The position numbers were made by a program, and so were the translations under genes. From Puniceibacterium sp. IMCC21224 (GTDB lineage: Bacteria > Pseudomonadota > Alphaproteobacteria > Rhodobacterales > Rhodobacteraceae): a DNA stretch of 64,000 nt. Where the stretch lies: the NCBI RefSeq assembly GCF_001038505.1, contig NZ_LDPY01000002.1, forward strand, positions 62,001 through 126,000, read 5' to 3'. Of this stretch, positions 15,938 through 24,677 are shown in pieces. The first letter of the stretch is position 1. Each line of letters starts with the position of its first letter. The notes beneath the pieces were generated by a model. That model had not been told where the DNA came from, searched no databases, and saw only the letters and a program-made list of their open reading frames with translations.

Positions 15938-16974
15938 CAGACCACCTCTACGTCGGCCAGCTGCCCGTCTGCACCCGAGCGCACCATCGCGTCAATCAGC
16001 GCATGCACGCGCAGCGCCTCGCGCCCCGGAATGCGCGGCGAGGCGCCCGTAGTGATCGCACCAGCAAATTGTTCGATCAGGTCGCGGTGCCAGTCACAGG
16101 GGAAAGCCATCGGATCAGCGCCGCCGCCGGTTCCGGCGGTTTCACCCAGCTCCTCGGTGCGGCCGTCGCGCCATGTCACGCGCAGCTGACCACCGGTCAA
16201 TACGGCAGTGGCTTTGGTGCCGTCCAGCACCAGCCGCTCGACCTCGCCGGGATAGGTCGCAGTTGTCGCCACCACCGACCCCAGCGCACCGCTGGCAAAT
16301 TCGATCCCGGCAGTGGCGAAATCTTCGGCCTCCATCCGGTGTAGGGCAGTGGTGCCGGTCAAGGCCTGCACAGCGCGCGCAGGGCCGGTCAGGCTTAGCA
16401 TCAGGTCCAGAACGTGGATCGCTTGCGAAATCAGCACTCCGCCGCCGTCGCGCGCATAGGTGCCGCGCCCCGGTATGTCATAGTAATCCTGGCCGCGCCA
16501 CCACGGGATCTCGGCGCGAACCAGCGCCAGATCCCCCAACGCACCGTCATTGATCAGCGCCCGTAGCCGCCGCGCTCCGGCGCGAAACCGGTGCTGAAAC
16601 ACAATGCCAAGGGTGACGCCGGCAGCCTCGCAGACCCCAACGATGTCCTGCGCTGCTGCCAGACTGCGCTCGACCGGTTTTTCCATCAGGATATGTTTGC
16701 CCGCACCCGCCATCTGCGCCACGATATCCGCGCGCTGGTTCGGTGGTGTTGCGATGATCACGCCATCGGTGCCGGGATCAGCGGCAATCGCGTCCAGACT
16801 GTCGAACAGCGGGAAACCGTAAGTCTCCTGCACTGCCTCGGCCTTGGCCCGAGTGCGGTTGAACACGCCGGACACCGCGACGCGACCCCGCAATTCGGTC
16901 AGTGCCTCGAGATGCGGTTTTGTCGCCATGCCAAGGCCGATAACCGCCAGGCGGGCAATGGGTTTGTCTGTCAT
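15937..16974 (-). CDS. Gfo/Idh/MocA-family oxidoreductase
   Basis: 345 residues with the Rossmann start LAVIGLGMATKPH, the lysine motif HILMEKPVERSL and the second-domain helix GGVLISQAIHVLDLML, in which the histidine normally helps bind substrate. It follows the fused TRAP permease gene by 9 bp and overlaps the second oxidoreductase gene by one base. Two different Gfo/Idh enzymes together often perform a two-step oxidation and reduction of a sugar-like compound, as in inositol or 3-ketoglycoside pathways. Which one applies here cannot be told. Confidence 0.9.
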   Translation of the reverse strand: MTDKPIARLAVIGLGMATKPHLEALTELRGRVAVSGVFNRTRAKAEAVQETYGFPLFDSLDAIAADPGTDGVIIATPPNQRADIVAQMAGAGKHILMEKPVERSLAAAQDIVGVCEAAGVTLGIVFQHRFRAGARRLRALINDGALGDLALVRAEIPWWRGQDYYDIPGRGTYARDGGGVLISQAIHVLDLMLSLTGPARAVQALTGTTALHRMEAEDFATAGIEFASGALGSVVATTATYPGEVERLVLDGTKATAVLTGGQLRVTWRDGRTEELGETAGTGGGADPMAFPCDWHRDLIEQFAGAITTGASPRIPGREALRVHALIDAMVRSGADGQLADVEVV

Positions 16975-16983
16975 GTCATATCC

Positions 16984-18840
16984 TCAGGGTCCGAACCACC
17001 GGATCGGCAGCAATGTGATTTGCGGGATCATCGTCACAAGGACAAGGACCACCAGTTGCATCCCGATAAACGGTAAAATGGCCCGGAACACCGCCGTGGA
17101 CGGCGCGCCGCCGACCCGGGCCGTGGTGAACACCAAGACACCCAGTGGCGGCGTCAACGCGCCAATCACCAGATTCATCACCATCACGATGCCGAATTGC
17201 AGCGGGTCGACCCCGGCGGCGACCACCACGGGCACAAGGATCGGCACAAGGATCACCAATGCGGCGATCATTTCGATGAATAATCCGACAAAGATCAGAA
17301 ACAGGTTGATCAGCAGCAGCAGATAGAAGGCATTTCCAGTGAGGGCCCCGAGCCACGCAGCGATCTTTTGCGGGGCCTGTTCAAAGGTCAGGATCCAGGC
17401 AAACGGTGACGCCGCTGCGATGATCACGGCCACGGCCACGGTATCCTCAACCGCCTCGCGAAACGCCTCGGACAGGTTGTCGATGGTCAGGCCGCGATAG
17501 ATCAACGCACCGCAAAACAACGCAAAGACAAAGGCAATGGCCCCCGCCTCGGTCGCCGTGAAGATACCGAAACGCACGCCGCCAACAATGATCACCGGCA
17601 GGCAAAGTGCCGGGGTCGCCAGCCAAAAGGCACGCCAGCGCACCGCCCCGGTTGACCGATCCGTATGCCCGCCATAGCCGCGCCGGACCGAAATTAGCCA
17701 AACCACCAGCGACAGCGCTAACGCCACCATCAGCCCCGGCACAATTGTGCCGACGAACAGCGCCCCCACCGACACCGACGCCAGCGCCGCATAGATGATC
17801 AGCCCCAGCCCGGGCGGGATCATGTTGGCCAGCGTCGACGCCGCGGCGGTCAGCGCGCAGCTAAAGGCGCGGTCATAGCCGTGCTTCTCCATCTGTGGGA
17901 CCAGAAGTTTCGCCGTGGCCGATGCGTCGGCAGTCGACGATCCCGACACCCCTGCCAGCATCACGTTGGTGACAATGTTGGCCTGCCCTAGCCCGCCGCG
18001 GAAATGTCCGACCAAATGATAGGCCAGATCGACGATCCGCACCGTGATGCCGCCCGCGTTCATCACAGCGGCGGCAAGGATGAAGAATGGGATCGCCAAC
18101 AGGGTGAACGAGTTCAGCGCCCCCGACATGTTCTGCGTGATCGTCACCAGCATCAGCGGCGGCAGCGGCGTCAGCCCCGCGAACGACCCCAGCACCAGCG
18201 CATAGACAATTGGCACCTCGGCAAAGATCAGGCCCAGCGTGACCACCATCAGGATCGTCGTGCTGCTCGCCTCGCCGAACAGGGCGCCGCCCCCGGCCTT
18301 GAGAATGAAATAACCGGCGATCCCGGCGGCTAGCGCGGCAAGCCCGCTCCACCAGGCCCGCCCCTTTAGCGGCGCGGTCATAAAGATCAGCGCCACTGCA
18401 CCGCCGACCGGCACCGCCATGAAAAGATATTTCAGCGGAATGCGCAGCGCGGGCAGCACCTGCAGCGCCCGGTTCATGAAATCAATGCCGTGGATCACAA
18501 GGATCACACAGGCAATCACGTTCATAACCCGCAGAAACGCCGCATGATGATGTTGCCAGACCGCGCCCATTTTCGGCACAAACAGCGAAATCGCGATATG
18601 CCGGTCGCGAAATGTCAGCAATGCCATGCCAAGAAACACCGCCCAGACAAACAGGAACTGTGCCGCCTCTTCGGGCCAGGGCAGGGACGCGTTCAGCACG
18701 TAGCGGCAGAAAACCTGTAGCACGACAACGCTGGTCGCGCCCAGCATCAGGAGCACGCAGATCCAGTCCAGCGCCCTGTCGAGCCTGCGATAGCCCTGCG
18801 CGGGTGGGCGCGCCACGGCGCTGGTCGTCGGATCTGTCAT
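16984..18840 (-). CDS. TRAP transporter fused small-large permease (DctQM)
   Basis: About 618 residues. The first roughly 165 form the four-helix DctQ domain (YRRLDRALDWICVLLMLG, then FCRYVLNASLPWPEEAAQ). The rest is the DctM membrane domain, with the SGSSTADASATAKLLVPQM and LTPPLGVLVFTTARV segments typical of DctM. The ATG at 18840 is preferred (GAAAGAAG upstream); the frame also opens at a TTG at 18867. It would use the Na+ gradient to import a solute delivered by the DctP protein encoded directly upstream. Confidence 0.92.
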   Translation of the reverse strand: MTDPTTSAVARPPAQGYRRLDRALDWICVLLMLGATSVVVLQVFCRYVLNASLPWPEEAAQFLFVWAVFLGMALLTFRDRHIAISLFVPKMGAVWQHHHAAFLRVMNVIACVILVIHGIDFMNRALQVLPALRIPLKYLFMAVPVGGAVALIFMTAPLKGRAWWSGLAALAAGIAGYFILKAGGGALFGEASSTTILMVVTLGLIFAEVPIVYALVLGSFAGLTPLPPLMLVTITQNMSGALNSFTLLAIPFFILAAAVMNAGGITVRIVDLAYHLVGHFRGGLGQANIVTNVMLAGVSGSSTADASATAKLLVPQMEKHGYDRAFSCALTAAASTLANMIPPGLGLIIYAALASVSVGALFVGTIVPGLMVALALSLVVWLISVRRGYGGHTDRSTGAVRWRAFWLATPALCLPVIIVGGVRFGIFTATEAGAIAFVFALFCGALIYRGLTIDNLSEAFREAVEDTVAVAVIIAAASPFAWILTFEQAPQKIAAWLGALTGNAFYLLLLINLFLIFVGLFIEMIAALVILVPILVPVVVAAGVDPLQFGIVMVMNLVIGALTPPLGVLVFTTARVGGAPSTAVFRAILPFIGMQLVVLVLVTMIPQITLLPIRWFGP

Positions 18841-18871
18841 CAAGGCTTCTTTCACCATATCCCCCAAGGGT

Positions 18872-18908
18872 TTTCCGGCTCTTGCAGAGCATGCCGCAAG
18901 GCCGGAAA
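18872..18908. terminator. Intercistronic hairpin between dctP and dctQM
   Basis: TTTCCGGC at 18872-18879 pairs with GCCGGAAA at 18901-18908, and CTTGC at 18881-18885 with GCAAG at 18896-18900, leaving one bulged T and a 10-base loop. It lies between the binding-protein stop and the permease start and has no T-run, so it fits partial termination or mRNA protection. Confidence 0.6.
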
Positions 18909-18914
18909 GGTCGT

Positions 18915-19940
18915 TTAGGCCAGCGCCTGAATCTTGGCGATCATCGCGGCGGTTGCTGGGCTTGTCTCACCAAAGGTGTCATACAGGCTGGCGGACTTTT
19001 CCTCCCATTTGGCCTTTTCCTCGGCGGCAAAGGGATGGACGGTGCAGCCAACAGCCTTGAGATCCTCAAGCGCCTGATCCGCCCCGGCGCGATTGACGGT
19101 GCGCTGTTCGGCAAACACTTCTTTGGCGGAACTGCGGCACAGCTCTTGCAGGTCATCCGGCAGCGAATCGAGCCAGGCGGCGTTCATGCGGATCGCTTTG
19201 GGCAGGAACCAGTGATAGGTCGGCAGGATGTTGGTCGCCTGTTCGTGCCACTTGAACCCAAGGACCGAAAAATAGTCCGAATCCAGCCCGTCGATGACCC
19301 CGGTGGACAGCGCCGAATACTGTTCCGAATAGGGCAGCGGCGTCGGATTGGCGCCCAGAAGTTTCCAGAAATCGACCCAGATGCGCACCTCGGGCACCCG
19401 CAGCTTGACGCCTTGCAGGCTGGCCAGATCGGTCACCGGTTCTTTGGTCAGCAGGTGACGAAAGCCGACCTCGCCGTAGGCCACGAATTCGACGCCGGTC
19501 TTTTCGCGCGCGATGCGGCTGATTTCCTGCCCGATGTCGCCCTGCAGGACGGCGTCGACATGCGCCTCGTTTTTGTAGATGAATCCGGGGGCGCCGGCGG
19601 TGGCAGCAATCTCAGGGGCGATGGCCTCTTCGCTATCGGGGCCGGCGGCGGTGACCTGAATGGTGCCGATCCGGCTCATTTCGAGCAGTTGCGCCAAACC
19701 GCCGAGCTGGCTTGCCGGGAAATGCTGCGCGTCAATGCGCCCCTCGCTGCGCTCGTTCAGGATGGTGGTCCAGGCGTCAAAGGCGTTGGTGAACGGTGAT
19801 CCGATCGCCTCGGAATGGGCAATCTTGCAGACAAATTTGTCTTGTGCCCAGGCGCTGCGCATCAGCATCGGCGTGGCCAGAGCCGCCCCGCCCAACTGCA
19901 ACAACGTGCGGCGTGGCAGACTTTGGGTTAATTTGGTCAT
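18915..19940 (-). CDS. TRAP transporter solute-binding protein (DctP family)
   Basis: 341 residues. The N terminus SLPRRTLLQLGGAALATPML has twin arginines and a hydrophobic stretch ending in AWA, so Tat-type or Sec export is likely. The mature part shows DctP features: the SQLGG segment near residue 80, GVKLRVPEVRIWVDFW with the conserved arginine that binds carboxylate ligands, and NPTPLPYSEQYSALSTGVIDGLD. It is the first gene of the TRAP-oxidoreductase operon. Confidence 0.92.
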   Translation of the reverse strand: MTKLTQSLPRRTLLQLGGAALATPMLMRSAWAQDKFVCKIAHSEAIGSPFTNAFDAWTTILNERSEGRIDAQHFPASQLGGLAQLLEMSRIGTIQVTAAGPDSEEAIAPEIAATAGAPGFIYKNEAHVDAVLQGDIGQEISRIAREKTGVEFVAYGEVGFRHLLTKEPVTDLASLQGVKLRVPEVRIWVDFWKLLGANPTPLPYSEQYSALSTGVIDGLDSDYFSVLGFKWHEQATNILPTYHWFLPKAIRMNAAWLDSLPDDLQELCRSSAKEVFAEQRTVNRAGADQALEDLKAVGCTVHPFAAEEKAKWEEKSASLYDTFGETSPATAAMIAKIQALA

Positions 19941-20081
19941 TTCTCTCTCCCCTTTGGTGTTGCCCGCACTGGCATCTGTTTGTCAGTGGGGCTCTTGATG
20001 ATCCCGATTGCCGGGACGGTGGTTGCCAAAATTTGCGGGCCTCCCCTGCCCGCCTCGGTTGCTAAATAACTGTGGCCGGAG

Positions 20082-20795
20082 TCATATTCGTTCCGGTTCA
20101 AAAAATTCCGGGCGTGCGGCAGCGACAACCGGCACATCCTCGAGGATCTGGCGCAGGTGTCGGCGCATCGTCTGTTCCGCCATATCGGCGTCACCGGACC
20201 GGATGGCATCGACAATGTGGCGGTGCTGTTGCACCAACACCCGGCGCGGAAACTGTTGCGCGCTCAGATGGCGAACCCGGTCCATCTGCGATTTGATGGG
20301 CTGCAGAAAATCCCAACCAGCCCCCTGCCCGGCAAGATCGGCGAGTTTGCGGTGAAACGCCTCGTCCAGTGCCATGAAAGGTTGCGGATCGTCCTGGATG
20401 GCCGCATCGGTTTGCGCCGCCAGCATGTCATCCAGGTCACGCACAGCGTCCGGGGTCATCTGGTGCGCCACACGCCGCACAATGTCGGCCTCGACTGCCT
20501 CGCGGACAAACTGTGCGGCCAGAACGGCGGCGACGTTGATCCGGCTGACATAGCTGCCCCGCTGTGGGCGGACCTCAACCAACGAGACCTCCGCCAGCTT
20601 GATAAAGGCCTCTCGCACTGGCTGACGGCTGGTGCCGTAAGAGGCGGCCACTTCAACTTCGGACAAACGCATCCCGGGCGTCAAATCGCCCCGAACGATG
20701 CGCCCGCGCAACAGCCGGAACAACTGTGGACCCACCGGTGCTGTGGCGTCAAGCCGCTCAGGTTTAGATATGATTGCGCCTGACATGAATGACAT
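20082..20795 (-). CDS. GntR-family regulator (FadR subfamily)
   Basis: 237 residues from the ATG at 20795; GGGGGAG lies just two bases upstream, so the ATG at 20786 is an equally plausible start. The winged helix contains LSEVEVAASYGTSRQPVREAFIKL. The C-terminal FCD ligand domain has the metal-binding histidine pattern with DEAFHRKL and HRHIVDAIRSGD. It lies 141 bp upstream of dctP in the same direction and is expected to control the TRAP-oxidoreductase operon, opening when the imported acid or sugar acid binds. Confidence 0.88.
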   Translation of the reverse strand: MSFMSGAIISKPERLDATAPVGPQLFRLLRGRIVRGDLTPGMRLSEVEVAASYGTSRQPVREAFIKLAEVSLVEVRPQRGSYVSRINVAAVLAAQFVREAVEADIVRRVAHQMTPDAVRDLDDMLAAQTDAAIQDDPQPFMALDEAFHRKLADLAGQGAGWDFLQPIKSQMDRVRHLSAQQFPRRVLVQQHRHIVDAIRSGDADMAEQTMRRHLRQILEDVPVVAAARPEFFEPERI

Positions 20796-20928
20796 TGCTC
20801 CCCCAGTCGCATCCTGCACAAATCGTGCCATACTAGTCAACAGGTTGTTTTTGATAAAAGTTCTGATAGCGCAAAACCGCACCGCGCCCTGTAGCTGTTA
20901 CATGTGGCGATCGGGGGTGATCGGGATG

Positions 20929-21615
20929 TCAGGCGCCGCTTTCGGGGCCGACATCACCCCGTTGGTAGGCCGCCATGAACAAGGCAACAGCACTGGCAAC
21001 GGCGACCTCAATCTCGGCAGGCAAGGGCGCGTCAGTCCTCTGGCCAAACAGCCGCGGTTTCCAGAGTGACGCGGTCGACAGCTCAAGGAACTGAACCGCC
21101 GCATGCGAAACGTCCGTAATAACGAGGCGTCCCGCCTTCACCTCGCGGTGCAAAAAGGCCGCAAGGTCGGTCTGAGAGCGCAGCGGCCCACCGGCAAAGA
21201 ATCGTGCGCCCAGCGTCGGCATCCGTTCGGCAATCCCGATGATGATGCGCTGCGCCTGCACCACCTCGTCCGAGCAGACGATGGATGCGATGGCACAGCC
21301 ATAGCGATGCAGCACCTCGGTCGGCGGCGCATCGCTGGTCAGGATCTCTGTCACCGTTTCAAACCGCCGGTCGCGTTCGAGCTCGACCATCGACTCGAAC
21401 AGGTCTTCCTTGTTGTCAAAGTAGATATACAGCGTACTTTTCGAGACGCCCGCTGCGCGGCAGATGTCATTTACGCCCGCTGCGTCAAATCCACGCTCAA
21501 GAAATACCCGCTTGGCCCCGGCCAGGATCTGGCCGCGTTTCGCCGGATCGGCGCCGGCCGCATGACGTGCGTTGCACTTTTTTTCGTTTAATTCGCGGGC
21601 ATTCTTGCTGGACAT
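20929..21615 (-). CDS. TetR-family transcriptional repressor of the efflux operon
   Basis: 228 residues from the ATG at 21615, chosen because AGAGGAG lies five bases upstream; the longer frame to 21639 has no such signal. The helix-turn-helix is DICRAAGVSKSTLYIYFDNK, preceded by RGQILAGAKRVFLERGFDAAG. The larger C-terminal domain binds the inducer and has a region with resemblance to AcrR-type C-terminal domains. It is divergent from emrAB-like genes across a 126-bp gap that contains two matching palindromes. Confidence 0.92.
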   Translation of the reverse strand: MSSKNARELNEKKCNARHAAGADPAKRGQILAGAKRVFLERGFDAAGVNDICRAAGVSKSTLYIYFDNKEDLFESMVELERDRRFETVTEILTSDAPPTEVLHRYGCAIASIVCSDEVVQAQRIIIGIAERMPTLGARFFAGGPLRSQTDLAAFLHREVKAGRLVITDVSHAAVQFLELSTASLWKPRLFGQRTDAPLPAEIEVAVASAVALFMAAYQRGDVGPESGA

Positions 21616-21642
21616 GACGACTCCTCTTGTGGATGTCATTTA

Positions 21643-21662
21643 ATCGAACCGATCGGTTCGAT
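21643..21662. promoter_or_regulatory. TetR operator 1
   Basis: ATCGAACCGATCGGTTCGAT is a perfect 20-base palindrome 27 bp upstream of the tetR-type start. The core CGAACCGATCGGTTCG is repeated almost unchanged at the second site. TetR repressors typically bind such palindromes between divergent genes, so this should mediate autoregulation. Confidence 0.8.
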
Positions 21663-21699
21663 AAAGCCTTGAACAGACCGAAAGGGTGACCTATGTGCC

Positions 21700-21721
21700 A
21701 ATCGAACCGATCAGTTCGATT
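21700..21721. promoter_or_regulatory. TetR operator 2
   Basis: A 22-base palindrome, AATCGAACCG followed by ATCAGTTCGATT, with a single mismatched pair compared with operator 1. It lies 20 bp upstream of the HlyD-type start, over the place where the efflux promoter or its ribosome-binding region must be. The centres of the two sites are 58 bp apart, so both can be occupied separately. Confidence 0.8.
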
Positions 21722-21741
21722 AACCGCAGGAGAGCGGGACC

Positions 21742-22890
21742 ATGTCCAGACACGAACGACCTACCGCTGAACCTGCCGCCACTGACCTACCCGCGACAGC
21801 TATCGCCGCCCCCCGCAAGGGCAACCGCAAGAAGGTGATCCTTGGGTTGATTGCACTGGTCGTCCTTGGCATCGGCGGCTGGCAGGGTGAGCAATACTGG
21901 ACCACCGGGCGGTTCATGGAAACCACCGATGATGCCTATGTCGCAGCAAATGTGACGCTGGTGAGCAGTCGTGTGCAAGGCTATGTCGCGGCGGTCGAGG
22001 TGGGGTCAAACGATCATGTTTCCGCCGGCGATGTTCTGGTCCGCTTGGATGACGGCGATTATCGCAACGCGTTGGCCACGTCCCAAAGCCGGTTTGACAC
22101 CGCGGGCGAGACATTGGCGCGGATCGACGCCCAGATTGCAGCCGCCCGCGCGGGCGTCACGCAGGCCGAGGCCGCGCGCGACACGGCAGCAGCGCAACTG
22201 CGCACCGCGAAAACCAATGCCGACCGCACCGAGCGCCTCGCCAAGGAAAAAGTAACCAGCCAGGCGGCACTCGACACCGCGACCGAAGATCTTGACGTGG
22301 CCCGTGCAGGCGTGGCCAGCGCCGAGGCCGCCATTTCAAGCGCCAAAGCGCAGGTTGCCGTGCTACAGGCGCAGCGGGCCGAGTCCGAAGGCCAGCGCCG
22401 CGAACTTGAGATCGCCGTCGACCAGGCGGGTCGCGATCTGGATCTGACGGTCTTGCGCGCGCCCGCTGATGGCATCGTGGCTAACATGACGCTTGAGGTT
22501 GGCGATATGGTTGCACCGGGCGCGCGGCTGGCGGCGCTGATCCCCGACGGCAGCCTGTATGTTGAGGCAAACCTGAAGGAAACGCAGATGGCGGGCGTCG
22601 GGCCGGGTGCATCGGTCGAAATGTCCTTTGACGCCCTGCCCGGACAGACGTTTGCAGGGCGCGTCGCATCGGTCGCGCCGGCGACGGGGGCGGTCTTTTC
22701 GCTGTTGCCAGCGGACAATGCGACCGGCAACTTTACCAAGATCGTGCAGCGCGTCCCGGTCCGAATTGCACTGTCCGAGGCCGCGTTGGCCACCGGCCAG
22801 CTGCGGGCTGGGTTGTCGACCGAGATTGCCATAGACATCCGCACGACGCCGACCCCCGGCACCGCGACGGTTGCCGCCGCGTCGGAGTAA
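21742..22890 (+). CDS. HlyD-family periplasmic adaptor of a multidrug efflux pump (EmrA type)
   Basis: 382 residues with one N-terminal membrane helix (about residues 33-50). The biotinyl-lipoyl domain follows, with TTDDAYVAANVTLVSSRVQGYV, then a long coiled-coil hairpin rich in alanine (about residues 120-225) and the second lipoyl half DLDLTVLRAPADGIV. The adaptor links the inner-membrane MFS pump to an outer-membrane channel. The start has CGCAGGAGAG upstream. It lies 5 bp before the pump gene and is controlled by the two TetR palindromes. The TDDAYV start is EmrA-like and not the type I secretion adaptor type. Confidence 0.9.
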   Translation: MSRHERPTAEPAATDLPATAIAAPRKGNRKKVILGLIALVVLGIGGWQGEQYWTTGRFMETTDDAYVAANVTLVSSRVQGYVAAVEVGSNDHVSAGDVLVRLDDGDYRNALATSQSRFDTAGETLARIDAQIAAARAGVTQAEAARDTAAAQLRTAKTNADRTERLAKEKVTSQAALDTATEDLDVARAGVASAEAAISSAKAQVAVLQAQRAESEGQRRELEIAVDQAGRDLDLTVLRAPADGIVANMTLEVGDMVAPGARLAALIPDGSLYVEANLKETQMAGVGPGASVEMSFDALPGQTFAGRVASVAPATGAVFSLLPADNATGNFTKIVQRVPVRIALSEAALATGQLRAGLSTEIAIDIRTTPTPGTATVAAASE

Positions 22891-22895
22891 GATCA

Positions 22896-24479
22896 GTGGC
22901 CGCAACAGCCCGCCCGACGCCGACGGCACCCCGTGTCACCGATGAGACAGAACTGACGCCGCGCCGCATCGCCGCCTTTATGGTGATGGTCGTGGGCATG
23001 TTCATGGCGATCCTCGATATTCAGATCGTCTCGGCCTCGCTGCCGGATATTCAGGCCGGGCTTGGTGCCTCACCCGACGAGATCAGCTGGGTTCAGACCT
23101 CATACCTGATCGCCGAAGTTATCATGATCCCCCTGTCCGGCTTTCTCGCGCGGATGATGTCGACGCGGCTGCTGTTCGCATTGTCCGCCGCCGGGTTCAC
23201 AGCCGCGTCGTTCATGTGCGCCACCTCGGGGTCGATTTCCGAGATGATCCTGTGGCGTGCGCTACAGGGGTTCCTTGGCGGTGGGATGATCCCTGCGGTC
23301 TTTGCCGCAGCTTTCACCATCTTTCCGCCGTCCAAGCGTAACATCGTCTCACCGATTATCGGGTTGATCGCCACCCTAGCCCCCACCGTCGGGCCAACGG
23401 TTGGCGGCTATCTCAGTCACGCGATGTCGTGGCACTGGCTGTTCCTTGTCAACGTGATCCCTGGCATCCTCGTCGCCGTGGGGGCCTGGAACCTGATTGA
23501 TTTCGACCGCCCGGACTGGAAGCTGTTCGACCGCTTCGATTGGTGGGGTCTGCTGGCGCTGGCTGCATTCCTCGGCGGGCTGGAATTTGTGCTTGAGGAA
23601 GGGCCGTCAAACGACTGGCTGTCAGATCATGCGGTTGCTGTGATGGCGGTGGTGATGATCGTTGGCTGCATCGTCACATTCTGGCGCGCGTTCACACGGG
23701 ACGAGCCGATTGTCGATCTGTCGGCGTTTGGTGATGTCAATTTTGCCGTGGGATCGTTGTTTTCCTTTGTGATGGGCGTGGGCCTATATGGGCTGACCTA
23801 TCTTTATCCGCTCTACCTTGGGTCGGTGCGCGGGTATGACAGCCTGATGATTGGCGAGACGGTCTTTGTCTCGGGCCTCGCCATGTTCTTTAGCGCGCCG
23901 CTTGCCGGTATCCTGTCGTCGAAAATCGACCTGCGGCTGATGCTGTTGATCGGTTTCATGGGGTTTGGCACGTCGACCTGGATGCTGACCGGCATGACCG
24001 CCGACTGGGATTTTTCCGAACTGCTGCTACCGCAGATCCTGCGTGGCATGTCGCTGATGCTGTGCATGGTGCCGATCAACAACCTCGCACTCGGAACGCT
24101 GCCGCGCGACAAGATGAAGGGCGCGTCGGGCCTGTATAATCTGACGCGCAACCTTGGTGGTGCCCTGGGCCTTGCGGTGATCAACACGTTGCTCACCGAC
24201 CGTGGCGCGCTGCACTACGAACGTCTGTCCGAGTCCGTGTCTTGGACCAACCCCGAGGCGGTCAGCCAGTTGGCGGGCATGGCCAGCACCCTGACGGCGC
24301 GTGGGTTGGACGGTCAAACCGGCGCGCTGGCACAGATGGCGGCACGGGTCCACGGACAGGCAACGGTGATGTCTTTCATCGACATCTTCACGATCATCAC
24401 CGTGATTTTCGCAAGCCTCGCGCTCGGGGCGCTGCTGATGCGTCCGGCAGCCAAGGCCCCGGCAGGGGCGGGACACTGA
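22896..24479 (+). CDS. DHA2-family MFS efflux permease (EmrB type)
   Basis: 527 residues with about 14 hydrophobic segments. Motifs seen are LDIQIVSASLPDIQ in helix 1 (the DHA2 motif D1 form), SYLIAEVIMIPLSGFLARMM around the first loop and GPTVGGYLSHAMSWHWLF (antiporter motif C). It starts at a GTG with GGAG eight bases upstream, right after the emrA stop. It should export hydrophobic compounds in exchange for protons. The substrate is unknown, though TetR control suggests that an exported toxic compound is the inducer. Confidence 0.92.
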   Translation: MAATARPTPTAPRVTDETELTPRRIAAFMVMVVGMFMAILDIQIVSASLPDIQAGLGASPDEISWVQTSYLIAEVIMIPLSGFLARMMSTRLLFALSAAGFTAASFMCATSGSISEMILWRALQGFLGGGMIPAVFAAAFTIFPPSKRNIVSPIIGLIATLAPTVGPTVGGYLSHAMSWHWLFLVNVIPGILVAVGAWNLIDFDRPDWKLFDRFDWWGLLALAAFLGGLEFVLEEGPSNDWLSDHAVAVMAVVMIVGCIVTFWRAFTRDEPIVDLSAFGDVNFAVGSLFSFVMGVGLYGLTYLYPLYLGSVRGYDSLMIGETVFVSGLAMFFSAPLAGILSSKIDLRLMLLIGFMGFGTSTWMLTGMTADWDFSELLLPQILRGMSLMLCMVPINNLALGTLPRDKMKGASGLYNLTRNLGGALGLAVINTLLTDRGALHYERLSESVSWTNPEAVSQLAGMASTLTARGLDGQTGALAQMAARVHGQATVMSFIDIFTIITVIFASLALGALLMRPAAKAPAGAGH

Positions 24480-24677
24480 TCCGGGCTGGCCGATGATACG
24501 TGGAAATCTAGTGCCTCTTCGCCGCGTTGACTATAGCTACGCGACCAGAGACCCCTCACCGGATGAGGCGCGTCACACCCTAACCCTGCGCAGGTATGCG
24601 CAATCTGCGAGCTATGGCTTGGCTGTTGGGTTACGACGTTGTCCTTTCCCCCGTCATACAGCCGGGATTCTCTGTTG

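Noticed and set aside
18612..19799. A 395-codon open frame on the plus strand
   Set aside because: It is antisense to dctP and the start of dctQM. The translation is basic and of low complexity without known motifs.
21742..22890. HlyD-family gene as type I secretion adaptor for the nearby RTX protein
   Set aside because: It is paired with a 14-helix MFS pump and a TetR repressor, has the EmrA-type DDAYV segment, and no type I ABC exporter gene is present.
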